From Symbiodinium natans (lineage: Eukaryota; Sar; Dinophyceae; Suessiales; Symbiodiniaceae), in contig CAJNDS010000236.1 in assembly GCA_905221605.1 (NCBI GenBank), positions 769,501-829,500 on the forward strand: a stretch of 60,000 nt of DNA, in the 5' to 3' direction. A program made the position numbers and the translations under genes. Positions 19,488 to 29,498 of this stretch are shown piece by piece (within the stretch, counting starts at the first letter, position 1; every line of letters starts with the position of its first letter). The notes under the pieces are model-generated. The model was not told the origin of the DNA. It ran no database searches and was given only the letters and a program-made list of their open reading frames with translations.

Positions 19488-20018
19488 GGATGGGCTATGA
19501 TACCCAGCCTAGAATCCCTTAAAATGGCCATTCGTAGGGTTCATTGTGGGGGATTCTAAGGCCTAATGTTAACGTCGCTTTAATAAACCACCCCCCCCCC
19601 ACCCCCGCATCTTGTTTTGGTCCCCGGGGTTTGGAAGGGTCAAAAAAAAGAGGGGGTGTCAATAGTTGGAATCTGGGGGTCTTCTGGGGGTCTGGCGGGG
19701 GTCTGGCGGGGGTCAGCTGTCAGGGTCTGCTCTGCTGTGTCTACGACTGAGCCTCGGAGCTCTTTCAAGCCAGCTCAGCGTAAAAGTCTTCTCTGCAATG
19801 GAAGTCTTCTCTGCAATGGAACTCTTAAGCCATTTTCAGTAAAACTTTGCATTCCTGGCCAGAAAAATATTGCAGTTGTCACCCCATTATTATTCTCACC
19901 GGACCCCCCTATTATAGATTTCGGCCCGTAGTCTTCGGCTGGGGCCCGCTGGCCCGGCGAATATTGCAGTTCCCCCCCCCCCCATTTATAGATGTGAGGT
20001 TAACATTAGTGGCCCATC
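19488..20018. mobile_element. Family B element split by a 440-bp insertion
   Basis: The left part (CCAGGATGGGC to AAGGCCTAA) ends at 19566. The missing right end (TGGCCCATCCTGG) reappears at 20005. The inserted DNA begins TGTTAAC and ends GTTAACA, and carries G-rich direct repeats and two copies of GGAA(G/C)TCTT blocks. Confidence 0.75.
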
Positions 20019-20025
20019 CTGGTGG

Positions 20026-20156
20026 GTTTCAAGCTGAGCAAGTATCTGAGTGTTGCCATGACCGGTCCTCATTGGTTGCAGCAGGCAAGGAAAGCACCAC
20101 ATCTGCCACACTACATGCTCCCTGAGCTGCAATGCGAAGTTTGTCGGATAGGATTT
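20026..20156 (+). CDS. Exon, unknown
   Basis: Reads FKLSKYLSVAMTGPHWLQQA and CEVCRIG before TTTAGGG. It begins right after the family B right end. Confidence 0.4.
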
Positions 20157-20229
20157 AGGGTTATTATGATGCTAGTGAGGATATCAGGCTTGGATTCGGA
20201 GCATGTTTGGCTTCGGAAGAAGATGGGCA

Positions 20230-20266
<37 letters not shown>

Positions 20267-20267
20267 G
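20230..20267. repeat. Poly-G tract
   Basis: An uninterrupted run of roughly 36 G. Confidence 0.95.
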
Positions 20268-20365
20268 TAGCTGGCAATCCCATTTCGGAGATGTTTACGG
20301 CCTGAGGCAAACATGCAGAACAGGCGGTAACAAAAAGCGCGGGGGAAGTGCCGAACTTCCACTGA

Positions 20366-20440
20366 GCACTGGATGAGGCAAACACTTCCATGGTGTCTCT
20401 TGATGAGCTCATCAATCGTTACCGCGGCTCGGCGCGTTGA
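20366..20440 (+). CDS. Terminal exon, unknown
   Basis: After ACTGAG, reads ALDEANTSMVSLDELINRYR and stops at TGA. Helical and acidic. Confidence 0.45.
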   Translation, partial: ALDEANTSMVSLDELINRYRGSAR

Positions 20441-20629
20441 CATCCTTTCCTGCAATTCGAATTTGGTCGTTGCGAGTTCAGGATGTTGAATGCCATGTTC
20501 AGCAAACCCTAACCCTAAACCCTAAACCCTAACCCTTAACCCTAAACCCTAAACCCTAAGGCCATTTTTGGTGTAGTCCCTGCTTGCTGCCACGAGTTCC
20601 CTCTCTGAGTTCACGAAGCTGCACTGCAG

Positions 20630-20717
20630 GTTCAGTAGGAAGAAAGGTGACGAGGCTTTCCGAGATTTGGGAAAAGCTGCTCAGTCTGGCACTCTGTCTG
20701 ATGGAGCTACACAATGA
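20630..20717 (+). CDS. Terminal exon, unknown
   Basis: After GCACTGCAG, reads FSRKKGDEAFRDLGKAAQSG and ends in TGA. A CCCTAAA array (20505-20558) lies upstream. Confidence 0.45.
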
Positions 20718-20825
20718 GGGAAAGACCTGATGCTTGAGCACTTTCCACTTTCCAGTGGCCTAGAACCATGATGTAGCGACCTTCCAGCCTACGAACTCTG
20801 AAGTAAGTGCTTAATCACAAATGGG

Positions 20826-20906
20826 TATCTCCCAAAACAGGGGCACCCCCCTTCAAATTTCAGGGGATCCCCAAAACGGTACCCCTATTTTCGGAAACCC
20901 CACAAA
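20826..20906. mobile_element. MITE family G, short copy
   Basis: ATCTCCCAAAACAGGGGCA to TTTTCGGAAACCCC. Shorter than the 120-bp copies. Confidence 0.5.
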
Positions 20907-21092
20907 TGGCCAGGAGAGAGCTCGGTTATGCATTCCGCAACTCGGCTCGACATCTGAGTCTGAGAGTTCAAGGACAGGGTTTAGGGTTTAGGGCTTAGGG
21001 TTTAGGGCTTTAGGGTTTAGGATTTAGGGTTTAGGGTTTAGGGGGAGTCACACTTGAGCCTAAGTGTGCTAGAGGGGTGCCTGATGCCGCCA

Positions 21093-21105
<13 letters not shown>
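20906..21105 (+). CDS. Two exons across a telomere-like array
   Basis: Exon 1 (to 20978) reads ARRELGYAFRNSARHLSLRV. The array 20979-21041 runs GT..TTTAG. Exon 2 begins 21042 and reads GVTLEPKCARGVPDAAISL before a CT/TA microsatellite. The join is in phase. Product unknown. Confidence 0.4.
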
Positions 21106-21123
<18 letters not shown>

Positions 21124-21420
21124 GCTAGGTGGGACTTTACTACAACTTTATCAATTTAGAAGTTTAGGGTTCCTCTAATTTCAGGGAGTTAAAAGTTAAA
21201 CTTTTATCGGGTGGCTAAAGAGCAACCAAGTATATACATATATATATATATATACAGACATGTATATATATATATACATATACAGTTTTATATATTATAA
21301 TTATATAGTTAGACAGAATTATATATATATATATATATGTGCAGAATTCAGTATCCCCGTCCAAAGCTAATTGTATATTGCGCTATATATATATATATAG
21401 ATATATATATAGATATAGGA
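21095..21420. repeat. TA-rich microsatellite region
   Basis: Several separate (TA)n blocks between short unique segments. No exon seen. 21430-21720 has a small CCAGATTCC minisatellite. Confidence 0.9.
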
Positions 21421-21727
21421 AAAGCAGCTCTGTCGTGTACATCTGCAGCTAGACATGTACATGCAAATGTAGACGCGGAAGGTTTCTGTGCATTCCTATG
21501 ATGTAGAATGATTTCCAGACTTGCACGGGCCAGTGTTCCCGGGGCTCCAGATTCCAGACTCCCGATAGCCAGATTCCAGGTTCCCAGATTTTGCTTAAGG
21601 CACACAGTTGTTCAGAGATTATGCGAATTTGGAAATCTGTAATCTGGAGCCTAAAATGAGCAATATTGAAACACGATGGGCTTTCAAATTTATTCAGCAA
21701 GCAACTGTGGTCTTGGGGGCACGCGGG

Positions 21728-22138
21728 GGGGGGGGGGGGGGGGGCGAGCATATATGTACATATATACACATATATATATATATATTTTTTTTTCATTTGT
21801 TTATATTTGTTTATTATTGTATTTATTTACATATTTGTGTATTTATTTGTAAATACCGATAACTACATACATGATATGATACTGTAGTATATTGTCATAC
21901 ACCATTATATGTATACATATATATATATATACATATATACATACATATATATATATATATACATATATACATATATATATACATATATATATATACATAT
22001 ATATATATGTATGTATGCATGTATGTGTGTGCGTGTGTGCAAGTATGTGTGTATGTGTGTATGTGTGTTTGTTTGTGTGTTTTTTATGTGTAGACAGATA
22101 TATATATATACATATATAGATATATGTATATTTATTTA
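21728..22138. repeat. Poly-G plus TA/CATA/TG microsatellites
   Basis: A run of about 20 G, then long TATACATA and TGTGTG tracts. The large open frames here (IYIYTYI strings) are repeat artefacts. Confidence 0.95.
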
Positions 22139-22188
22139 TTTACTTAATTTAATTCATGTTTTTTCCGCGTTTGCCCGACAAACCCTGC

Positions 22189-22560
22189 AGTGGGAGGGTA
22201 GTCTGGCTGAGTTTGAAAAGGCTTCCTCAGTCCGCAGCCGTTATGAAGAAGTGCTTGTTTGGTGCAAGTTGTACGCACCTGTTCCAGGAGGCTTGGGCTC
22301 AGGCAGATCCTTTGTCCTTGTCTTCCTAAGTTTTCATTTGCGCGGAGGAGCTGTTGCCGGGTGAGGGTTGGGAGATTCAAACAGGACCCTGGAAGCCCAG
22401 TCCACCTAAGCACGTGTGGTGCCATAATATGCCACAGCTGTTGCAGTGGATGTCGATGCCCAATAAGGCCGTTCCGGGCGCGATGAAACCCGTGCTGCTG
22501 CATTGCGGAGCCTCTGCTGCCCCAAGCCAAAGGATGGTTTCAGGTATTGCATTCTTTTGA
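22189..22560 (+). CDS. Two exons, unknown
   Basis: 22189 follows ACCCTGCAG and reads WEGSLAEFEKASSVRSRYEE. About 22345-22560 in another frame reads EELLPGEGWEIQTGPWKP and later KPVLLHCGASAA. A splice between them is required but I could not fix it. Confidence 0.45.
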
Positions 22561-22605
22561 CTATCTAGGGCTTAAGGATTTTTGCCACCTGCCTAGCAGC
22601 CTCGC

Positions 22606-22735
22606 AGGGTTTAGGGGGTAGGGTTTAGGGTTTAGGGTTTAGGGTTTAGGGTTTAGGGTTTAGGGTTTAGGGTTTAGGGTTTAGGGTTTAGGGTTTAGGG
22701 TTCAGGGTTCAGGGTTTAGGGTTTAGGGTTTAGGT
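22606..22735. repeat. Long telomere-like array
   Basis: About 18 TTTAGGG units with a few TTCAGGG variants, among the longest uninterrupted + strand arrays in the window. Confidence 0.97.
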
Positions 22736-23091
22736 CTTCTTGCGGTTCTTCGGCTAAGAGTGCATTACGAGTCTTAAAATTACACCGGCAAGGCTGCGGA
22801 CGCAACGTGTGCTGTGCACATACGTCTCCTTCGGTTGAACAACGCGAAGACGACTACGGACTAGTTCTATTGCGATTTCTACCACTATTCCTATTTCTAG
22901 TCCTATTACGACTACGACTACTAAAACTATTGCTGTTACAATAACCAGCCGAGAGAGTAACCAGCCGAGAGAGTCTCTGAGGGCACCTGTATAGGTCCTT
23001 TGCAATGGGCCCTCTCGAGGATTCGATGATAAGCCTTATATGTTCACGGCGTTCACGGGTTCCTCTTGATTACCCTCTCCCCCCACCCCCC

Positions 23092-23173
23092 CGCCCCCCA
23101 GGTTCCCCCCTAAATGTCCTTAATTGGGCTTAACTTTCCCGAAATAGCTTGAATTATGGGGGAACCTAGGGGG
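23092..23173. mobile_element. Inverted-repeat element
   Basis: CCCCCCAGGTTCCCCCCTAA and ATTATGGGGGAACCTAGGGG are inverted. The interior is about 40 bp. 22740-23090 holds no convincing exon, only a degenerate CGACTA repeat and a 17-bp duplication (AACCAGCCGAGAGAGT). Confidence 0.65.
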
Positions 23174-23292
23174 TAGTGCAGCAGTCGAGTCCCTTGTGAA
23201 AAAAATAATGGGGGGTGGGGGGGGAAGTAGGGGAACCCTGAATGCTGCTTTCCGATACTACGGGTCATCCTGTCTTGGGGCCTGCGGTATAG

Positions 23293-23418
23293 GTCTATTT
23301 ATACTATTTTGCTTAAGAACCCCCGAAAAACAAACAAACAAGGAACATCCCTATATTGCCCTTATGAGGAGGATCCTTTGTTTTTTTGTTGGGGTGGGGT
23401 TCCTTGAGCTAATAGCTA
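23293..23418. mobile_element. MITE family D, copy at 23.3 kb
   Basis: TATTTTGCTTAAGAACCCCC and GGGGTTCCTTGAGCTAATAG ends. Core ATCCCTATATTGCCCTTAT. Confidence 0.8.
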
Positions 23419-23527
23419 AGCACTAACCCTAGACCCTTGCCTAAACCCTAAACCCTAGCCCTAAACCCTAAGCCCTAAACCCACATAGTAGATTTTGGGA
23501 GCTTGGGTCCGTCATGGGAGGTTTTGA

Positions 23528-23767
23528 GGGTTTCCTCGGGCAACTGAGGAGCCGAAGTACCCTTTCCACGTCCCCGTGAGGCGTTGCAGAGGTGCCTTGG
23601 CTTTGCTGTTAGGGTTTAGGATTTAGGATTTAGGGTTTAGGGTTTAAAGCTTCGGGCTTAGGCGACAGGGTTTGGGGTTTAGGGCTCGTGAGCTCACGGA
23701 TTTCATCGAGGCAGGCGACGTCTCTTGGAAAAGGAGCGTTCATTGGGTGGAGGGCTTTTGGGTTTAA
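23528..23767 (+). CDS. Two exons across a telomere-like array, 3' end
   Basis: Exon 1 reads EEPKYPFHVPVRRCRGALAL and ends at 23607. The array 23608-23682 starts GTTAGGG and ends TTTAG. Exon 2 (23683-23767) reads ARELTDFIEAGDVSWKRSVH to a TAA. The junction restores a CTG codon, in phase. Product unknown, but both sides look strongly coding. Confidence 0.55.
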
Positions 23768-23814
23768 GGTTTAAAAGCCCTTGCTCGTTTGGGCAAGAGT
23801 ACCACCAGTCACCC

Positions 23815-24060
23815 CATTAGAAGATTATTCCTATACTCGTCCCTACATTTCACCAACTATATATCACCACTATTTCCCCATTACGGATACCAGTATAGGA
23901 ACAACCGATTACCTCATCCATATGCGAGGAATATTCCTATACTCCCCCCCCCCCCCTACATCTCACCAGCTTTGTCACCACTACTTCGCCATTGCCGATA
24001 CCAGTATAGGAACAACCGATTACCTCATCCATATACGAGGATTATTCCTATACTCCCAGC
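23815..24060. repeat. Two tandem units of about 125 bp
   Basis: ATTCCTATACTC..ACATTTCACCA and GATACCAGTATAGGAACAAC..GATTACCTCATCCATA recur in order, about 125 bp apart, with a poly-C run in the second unit. Confidence 0.9.
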
Positions 24061-24164
24061 ATCTTCAAGGGCTTTGTGGTTTCCCAAACCCTAAACCCAA
24101 AACCCTGAACCCTAAGCCCTAAACCCAAAACCCGGAACCCTAAACCCAAAACCCTGAGCCCTAA

Positions 24165-24342
24165 ACCTTCCGGCCCCAAGGCAGCATCAGTACAGATCTT
24201 CGTTGTTTGAGTTTCAAGGCTGCGCAGATGGGGCTTGCAACGGCTTTGGACATAGCACACCATCTTCCACCTCCTTCTTGGCTCCCTGCAGACCCCGCTT
24301 TCCTGTTTCCTCTTGAAAGCCAGGCGTCCCTAAGCTCTCAAC
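24165..24342 (+). CDS. 58-codon terminal exon, unknown
   Basis: Open from the end of a CCCTAAA array to TAA, reading GSISTDLRCLSFKAAQMGLA then a proline-rich tail. It has no early ATG, so start-dependent ORF searches miss it. Confidence 0.5.
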
Positions 24343-24592
24343 CCTAAACCCCTAAACCCCTAAGCTCCTAAGCTCCCTAAGCCCTTAAACCCGTAAACCC
24401 CTAAACCCTAAACCCTTGCCCGCCTCCTGCGAGTGTGAGAGCCCAAACCCCAAACCCCAAACCCCAAACCCCAAACCCCAAACCCCAAACCCCAAACCCC
24501 AAACCCCAAACCCTAAACCCTAAACCCCAAACCCTAAACCCTAAACCCTAAACCCAGAACCCTAAACCCTAACCCTAAACCCTAAACCCTCC
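24340..24592. repeat. CCCTAAA / CCCCAAA array, minus-strand telomere-like
   Basis: About 30 units. The middle is a pure CCCCAAA run (variant TTTGGGG), preceded by the recurrent GCGAGTGTGAGAGCC context. Confidence 0.97.
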
Positions 24593-24594
24593 GA

Positions 24595-25083
24595 GACTCG
24601 AAGCCCCAGGCCGCGATGGCTGGCACTTCGAGACGGGTGGAGGCACTTGGGGCCTGGGGGACAGAAGCAGAGGTTTAGGGTTTAGGGCTTAGGGTTTAGT
24701 TTGTGCAGAGTGAAGCTGCTGGAAGGCTCAAAAACATCCCAGAAGCTCCCCGAGAATTCTTTTCGAGATATCTGCAAGGCCCAAAAACTCAGCGAAAACT
24801 GCAAGACAGCGCAACTTGCCTGCAACTGTGTCATGACCGAAGAAACGTCAGTGCCTGAGATTCTGAGATTCCACTCTGAATCTTCGGGGCTACGTACATC
24901 TACGTACTTTGTCAGCGCTTGCAAGGATACAGAGTTTGCGAAATCTTGGCAACAAATCGGTGGTTGTCGGCGCAAAACGAAGAACTCAAAGCAAACATGG
25001 CTTGTGGCTACTGCTTTCAGTATCCGAGGCTGACGATAACGATCCCGGAGTCATCCGAAATGAAGGCATGTGGAGCCTTCTGA
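24595..25083 (+). CDS. Exons across a 27-bp telomere-like array, plus a downstream exon
   Basis: 24595-24672 reads RDSKPQAAMAGTSRRVEALG. The array 24673-24699 is just GTTTAGGG..TTTAG. 24700-24853 reads FVQSEAAGRLKNIPEAPREF to TGA. The join is phase 0. A further frame about 24883-25083 reads LSAQNEELKANMACGYCFQY to TGA. Other frames are open too (24701-25033, 24909-25247). Product unknown. Confidence 0.45.
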
Positions 25084-25214
25084 CTGGGCTAATTCCCGTC
25101 TCTATAGAAATTGCCCATCCTCCAGATTTGAAGATACGGACTTCTGTTTGCGGTCCGACCCTCAACCGCAAAAAATACGGTTGTTCAGGGCTTGGCAAGG
25201 AAGAGTTTAGATTA

Positions 25215-25274
25215 GGGTTTGTTGCGGCTGCTCCTGTCGGATCTTGATCTGGAGAATGCGCCAAGCTGGGCCAG
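25215..25274 (+). CDS. Short terminal exon
   Basis: After TTAGATTAG, reads LRLLLSDLDLENAPSWARL and ends at TAG. Confidence 0.35.
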
Positions 25275-25557
25275 GCTCTAGTTAGCTGTGAAGTCGAAGC
25301 TTGGGGGGTGGTCGTGTGACGAGTCGCTCTGGGGCACTGTTCAAGTGTTGAAGATTGTATACACATATATACATACATATATGTATATACACATGTATAA
25401 ACAAAATATAGATATATATATATATAGATAAACAAATAGACCCCCCTGGCGGGGTGGTGTTCCGCCTCCCCCCCCCCCTGTGCAACCACCCTCCCGGGGC
25501 CGGTTTTGGAGGTTTCAGGGATTGAGCCCGAAAGCCGTAGCTCACCTGGTCCGCCAC

Positions 25558-25925
25558 TTCTTACATCCGAGCCCCTTCACCCGGGCCCGCCAGACGTGCA
25601 AGCCACTTCTGCATCCCAACCCAGAACCCTCAAGCCGAAGCCCGACGTCCTAAAGCCTAAACCCCTAAACACGCAAAGAACACCCGCCACTTGTGCATCC
25701 CAACCCCAAGCCGAAGGTCGACGTCCCAAAGCCTATAAGCCCCAAACCCTACAAAAAAACACCCGCCAACTCCTCTGTCCCGGCCCGCAAAACCGGCCCC
25801 CCTACCCAGTAGCTTACATCCGACCCCCTTCACCCTGTGAGCCCGCCAGACGTGAAAGCCACTTCCGCATCCCAACCCCAGCACCATCAAGCCAAAGCCA
25901 GACGTCCTAAAGCCTAAGCCCCAAC
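25558..25925. repeat. Proline-codon-rich minisatellite
   Basis: Two long units sharing CCGCCAGACGTG(C/A)AAGCCAC and GACGTCCTAAAGCCTAA, with a shorter middle unit. It stays open in one frame (25506-25910), but the repeat structure is DNA-level and I do not call a gene. Confidence 0.8.
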
Positions 25926-26069
25926 CTGGACCCCAAAAAACATCTGTGGCCGCGTCAGCCAGCCCGCCCTGCTGCCCCCTCTGTCCGGGCCGTCCCCTTT
26001 AGACCACTCCCACGCACCTCCGCATCGTGGGCTGGTGCAGACACTAAGTGCGTGCGAAGCAAGCACGTG

Positions 26070-26232
26070 TGTCTAGTATATATATATATATATGTATATA
26101 TGTATATGTCTAAATATGTACATATATATATATATGTGTGTATATATATATGTATATATATATATGCTACCCCCCCCCCCCCCCCCCAGCGACCTACCCC
26201 TTTTAGGCCTTTTTAGGCCTTTTTAGGCCTTT
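26070..26232. repeat. TA microsatellite, poly-C, then CCTTTTTAGG repeat
   Basis: TATA/TATG run, about 19 C, then four CCTTTTTAGG decamers. Confidence 0.9.
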
Positions 26233-26519
26233 TTTAACAAAAAATAGCAAAGAAGGCCCAAAAGTCGCGTAGTTAATCACCGGGTAATGAAGGACAGTTA
26301 CTGGGACACCCACCTCACAGACCCCGATAAGCTAGCATTGGAAGAATCTACATTTTGAATCTGAAGCGGACAATGCTGTTTTTAGATGTTTAGATCAGTG
26401 TTTTTCTATGCAAATTGTGCGTTTCAAGGGCAATTAATGTTTTGTTGAGCAACTAATTTATTTATACAATTGTGTTTGTACGAGGCAAAGTATTAATCAA
26501 ATAGTGAAACATTTTTCTT

Positions 26520-27182
26520 GGTTCTATGCGAATTTAGCTACTAGAGTAATTATTAGGCAGAGCCCAATTTGACTCAAGTGAATACTATTTAAAGGAGCAT
26601 ACTCAACCAAGATACGAAATAAACACCATTTTCAACCAAAAATTGGCAAAGTGTGCGTTTAAAGTGCAAATACTGTATTTATACAATTGTGTTTTGTACT
26701 AGGCAAAGTATGCTCTCTGAAAGTCCACTGAAATACCTTATGTTTACATATTCATGAATCGTTTTTCTTTTTGAAATAATCATTTTATGCGAATTTAGCT
26801 ACTAGAGTACTTATTAAGCAAATAGCCCAATTTGACTCAAGTGAATACCATTTAAAGGACCATACTCAACCAAAATACGAAAGAAGCACCATATTCAACC
26901 AAAATATGGCAAAGTGTGGTTTAAAGGGCAAATAGTGCTTTGTTGAGCAACTAATGCATTGAAACAGTTGTGTCTATACCAGGCAAAGTATTATTGAAGT
27001 ACTATCTGCAAAGTCAAATGAAACACCTTATGTTTACATATTCATGAAACAATTTTTTGAAGTACTCATTCTATGCGAATTTAACTACTAGAGGAATTCT
27101 TAAGCAAATAGCCCAATTTGACTCAAGTGAATACCATTTAAACGACCATACTCAACCAAATACGAAATAAACACTTGCGGAA
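26520..27182. repeat. AT-rich satellite, three units of 260-290 bp
   Basis: GCGAATTTAGCTACTAGAG starts units at about 26528, 26790 and 27075. Each contains GCCCAATTTGACTCAAGTGA and CATACTCAACCAA. No TTTAGGG units, no exon, and a base composition unlike the flanks. Confidence 0.85.
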
Positions 27183-27885
27183 ATGGAAACGGTTCTACCT
27201 ACATAACAATGAGACAAAGATTGCTGAAGTATTCACTAAAGACCACTTATATACTATGTCTGAAAAGCACAATTTGCATGAGCAAGCTTAAAGATGCACA
27301 ATAATGGAAATAGAAGCGGTTCTACTTACATAACGATGAAACAAAGATGTCTGAAGTATTCAATAAAGACCACATATATACTATGCTTGAAAAACGCAAC
27401 TTGCACAATCAGGCTTAAAAAATGCACAAGAATCCTAGAATAGTACTTAGTGAAGGCCACACACAAGCAAATTCACAAATACATAAAAACATCCAAAAGC
27501 CAAAAAGCGCAAGCTTTTCAGGAGAATCTCTTTTATTTTGGATTATAGGGTTTTGGGGTATTCCTGGACGAGTAGGAGTCACTTTTTAAGCAAACAATTC
27601 TAAGCAATAAATGCTTTTTCTCAAGACAGGTATTGCAAATGCTGCTTCTGGATAATTAATCGCATTTACCAGGCAAATATTACCCATGCGAATTGAGCTA
27701 CCAGAGCACCAAGTAATGGCTGAATAAGGCCTGCTACACTTTAGTACAACCAAAAGATGCACTAAACACTAGCGGCTCTACTTACATAATAACGAAACAA
27801 ATAGTTCTGAAGCACTAGAAAGACCACTTGTATACTATTTCTGAAAAGCACAATTAGCATAAGCTCACTTAAAAATGCGTAGTTG
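27183..27885. repeat. AT-rich repeat, three units of about 126 bp
   Basis: CGGTTCTACTTACATAAC, AAAGACCAC and TATACTAT..CTGAAAA blocks recur at about 27190, 27316 and 27775. No coding frame. Confidence 0.8.
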
Positions 27886-27904
27886 TTGCCTCGTGACCGT
27901 GAAG

Positions 27905-28225
27905 GCGAACCAAAAAGCCAAAATACCAAAACCAAAAAACCAAAAACACCAAAACCAAAAAAACCAAAAAAACCAAAACCAAAAAAAACAAAAATACCAA
28001 AAATACCAAAAAACCAATTTTCCGGGACTCTTGGAGAAGCCTCATAGGGAGTTCCTGAGAGTCCCGGAAAATTGGTTTTTTGGTATTTTTGGTTTTTTTG
28101 GTTTTGTTTTTTTTGGTTTTTTTGGTTTTGGTTTTTTTGGTTTTGTTTTTTTTTGTTTTTTTTGGTTTTTTTGGTTTTGGTTTTTTTGGTTTTTTTGGTT
28201 TTGGTATTTTTGGTTTTTCTACTGT
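27905..28225. repeat. Long inverted repeat of ACCAAAA / TTTTGGT units
   Basis: The left arm is ACCAAAA units and the right arm its mirror. The centre is a unique stem CCAATTTTCCGGGACTCT paired with AGAGTCCCGGAAAATTGG around a loop of about 27 bases. The open frame on the right arm (FWFFWF) is an artefact. Confidence 0.95.
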
Positions 28226-28342
28226 CCCGTGTATGCGATTTTAGTTGTATTTTAGTCTACGCCCTAGGAAATACGCTATATTGCACACCGAGTTTGCTTG
28301 CAGTGCAGCTGGGTGACTTGAGACAAGGCGAAAAAAGGTAGG

Positions 28343-28460
28343 TCACTGGGGGGGGGGTACCATATATATATATATTATAGATAGTATATATATCTATAAT
28401 ATATATGGTTCAGCGTCGAGCGTCCTGGGCCCCCCCCCCCCATGGTATCCCCCCCCCCCC
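28343..28460. repeat. TA palindrome flanked by G and C runs
   Basis: ACCATATATATATATATTAT..ATATGGT folds on itself. It is flanked by a G run and GGTACC at the left and by C runs with CATGGTA at the right, making a nested palindrome. Confidence 0.85.
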
Positions 28461-28475
28461 AAGTCTACTCTACGG

Positions 28476-28855
28476 TCCCTAAACCCTAAACCCTAAACCC
28501 TAAACCCCCAAACCCTAAACCCTAAACCCTAAACCCTAAAACCTAAACCCTAACCCTAAACCCTAAACCTTAAGTCTTAAACCTTAAACCCTAAACCCTA
28601 AAACCCTGAACCCTAAACCCTAACCCTAAAACCAACCCCCAACCACACCACAGGGGGGGGGGGGATCATCTTAGTACCCCATCCGCGGGGACCCTAAACC
28701 CTAAACCCTAAACCCTAAACCCTAAAACCCTAAACCGTAAACCCTAAACCCTAAACCCTAAAACCCTAAAACCCTAAAACCCTAAACCCTAAACCCTAAA
28801 CCCTAAACCCTAAAACCCTAAAACCAACCCCCAACCACACCACAGGGGGGGGGGG
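28476..28855. repeat. CCCTAAA array with a duplicated end block
   Basis: About 45 CCCTAAA-type units. The block ACCAACCCCCAACCACACCA followed by CAGGGGGGGG occurs twice, 200 bp apart, so part of the array was duplicated. Confidence 0.95.
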
Positions 28856-28859
28856 GGGT

Positions 28860-28897
<38 letters not shown>

Positions 28898-28915
28898 GGG
28901 GGGGGGGGGCCCGCC
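28845..28915. repeat. Poly-G tract
   Basis: Two long G runs split by TACCATT and one A. Confidence 0.9.
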
Positions 28916-29099
28916 GGGGCTGAATCATATATATATATATATATATACGTAACAAGTTTGTGCTTGACACGCATGCTACATTCTGCATACCTGTGCGGGT
29001 GTATCTTATAGGACTTATGTGCGCGTCAGTCCAGAGTTCTCGAGACCACATCTGCTTGCGCAGCCTGGTGCTTGTCGTACGGGGGCGGGGCTTCCATGT

Positions 29100-29449
29100 C
29101 TGATGTCTGAGAAGTTTATCCGCAGGGCGCAACTTGGAATGCGGTCATGTACAGGATACCATGTTGTTTGGCTCCCCACGTCTGAGAGGCATGCCCATTC
29201 GCTGCCCGAACGAGACGCACAATTGAAATTGCAGAGCCTTGCGGCGTCGGATGCTTGCGTTTGTTGATATTTGATGCCAGTGCTCTGGCGAAGCCGGCTT
29301 TAACCGGCTTTGAAATGGAAGAAGTCCAAAGCGTCTTGCAGTTGCCTGGCCAGGCTAGAAACCCTAAATCCTATAGTGCCCTAAGCCGTTTTCAACAGGG
29401 AATCCTTGGACGGCACGCGCAAATCAGGCAGTGCACCAATCAAAAATGA
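29100..29449 (+). CDS. Two frames, probably consecutive exons
   Basis: 29100-29267 reads CTGYHVVWLPTSERHAHSLP to a TGA. 29255-29449 reads FDASALAKPALTGFEMEEVQ. They overlap by 13 bp in different frames, so an exon border lies near 29240-29280. Product unknown. Confidence 0.45.
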
Positions 29450-29498
29450 AACCTAAACTTAAACCCTCCCAAACCCTAAACCCTCAACCCTTGTCTGC

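Noticed and set aside
21892-22364. Long frames reading IYIYIYTYI
   Set aside because: Translated TA/CATA microsatellite. The same holds at 1.8, 12.3, 34.7 and 56.7 kb.
22606-22735. A true chromosome end
   Set aside because: The array is internal, with exons on both sides, and many similar arrays occur in both orientations.
25558-25925. CRISPR-like spaced repeats
   Set aside because: Only two or three long diverged units, no regular spacers, eukaryotic context.
27195-27420. Possible C/D-box snoRNA cluster (ATGA..CTGA spacing in the 126-bp repeat)
   Set aside because: CTGA is conserved but the C box is not (AATGAG, CGATGA, TAACGA), and no terminal stem is visible.
28072-28341. Frame reading FWFFWFWFF
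   Set aside because: Translation of the TTTTGGT arm of the long hairpin.
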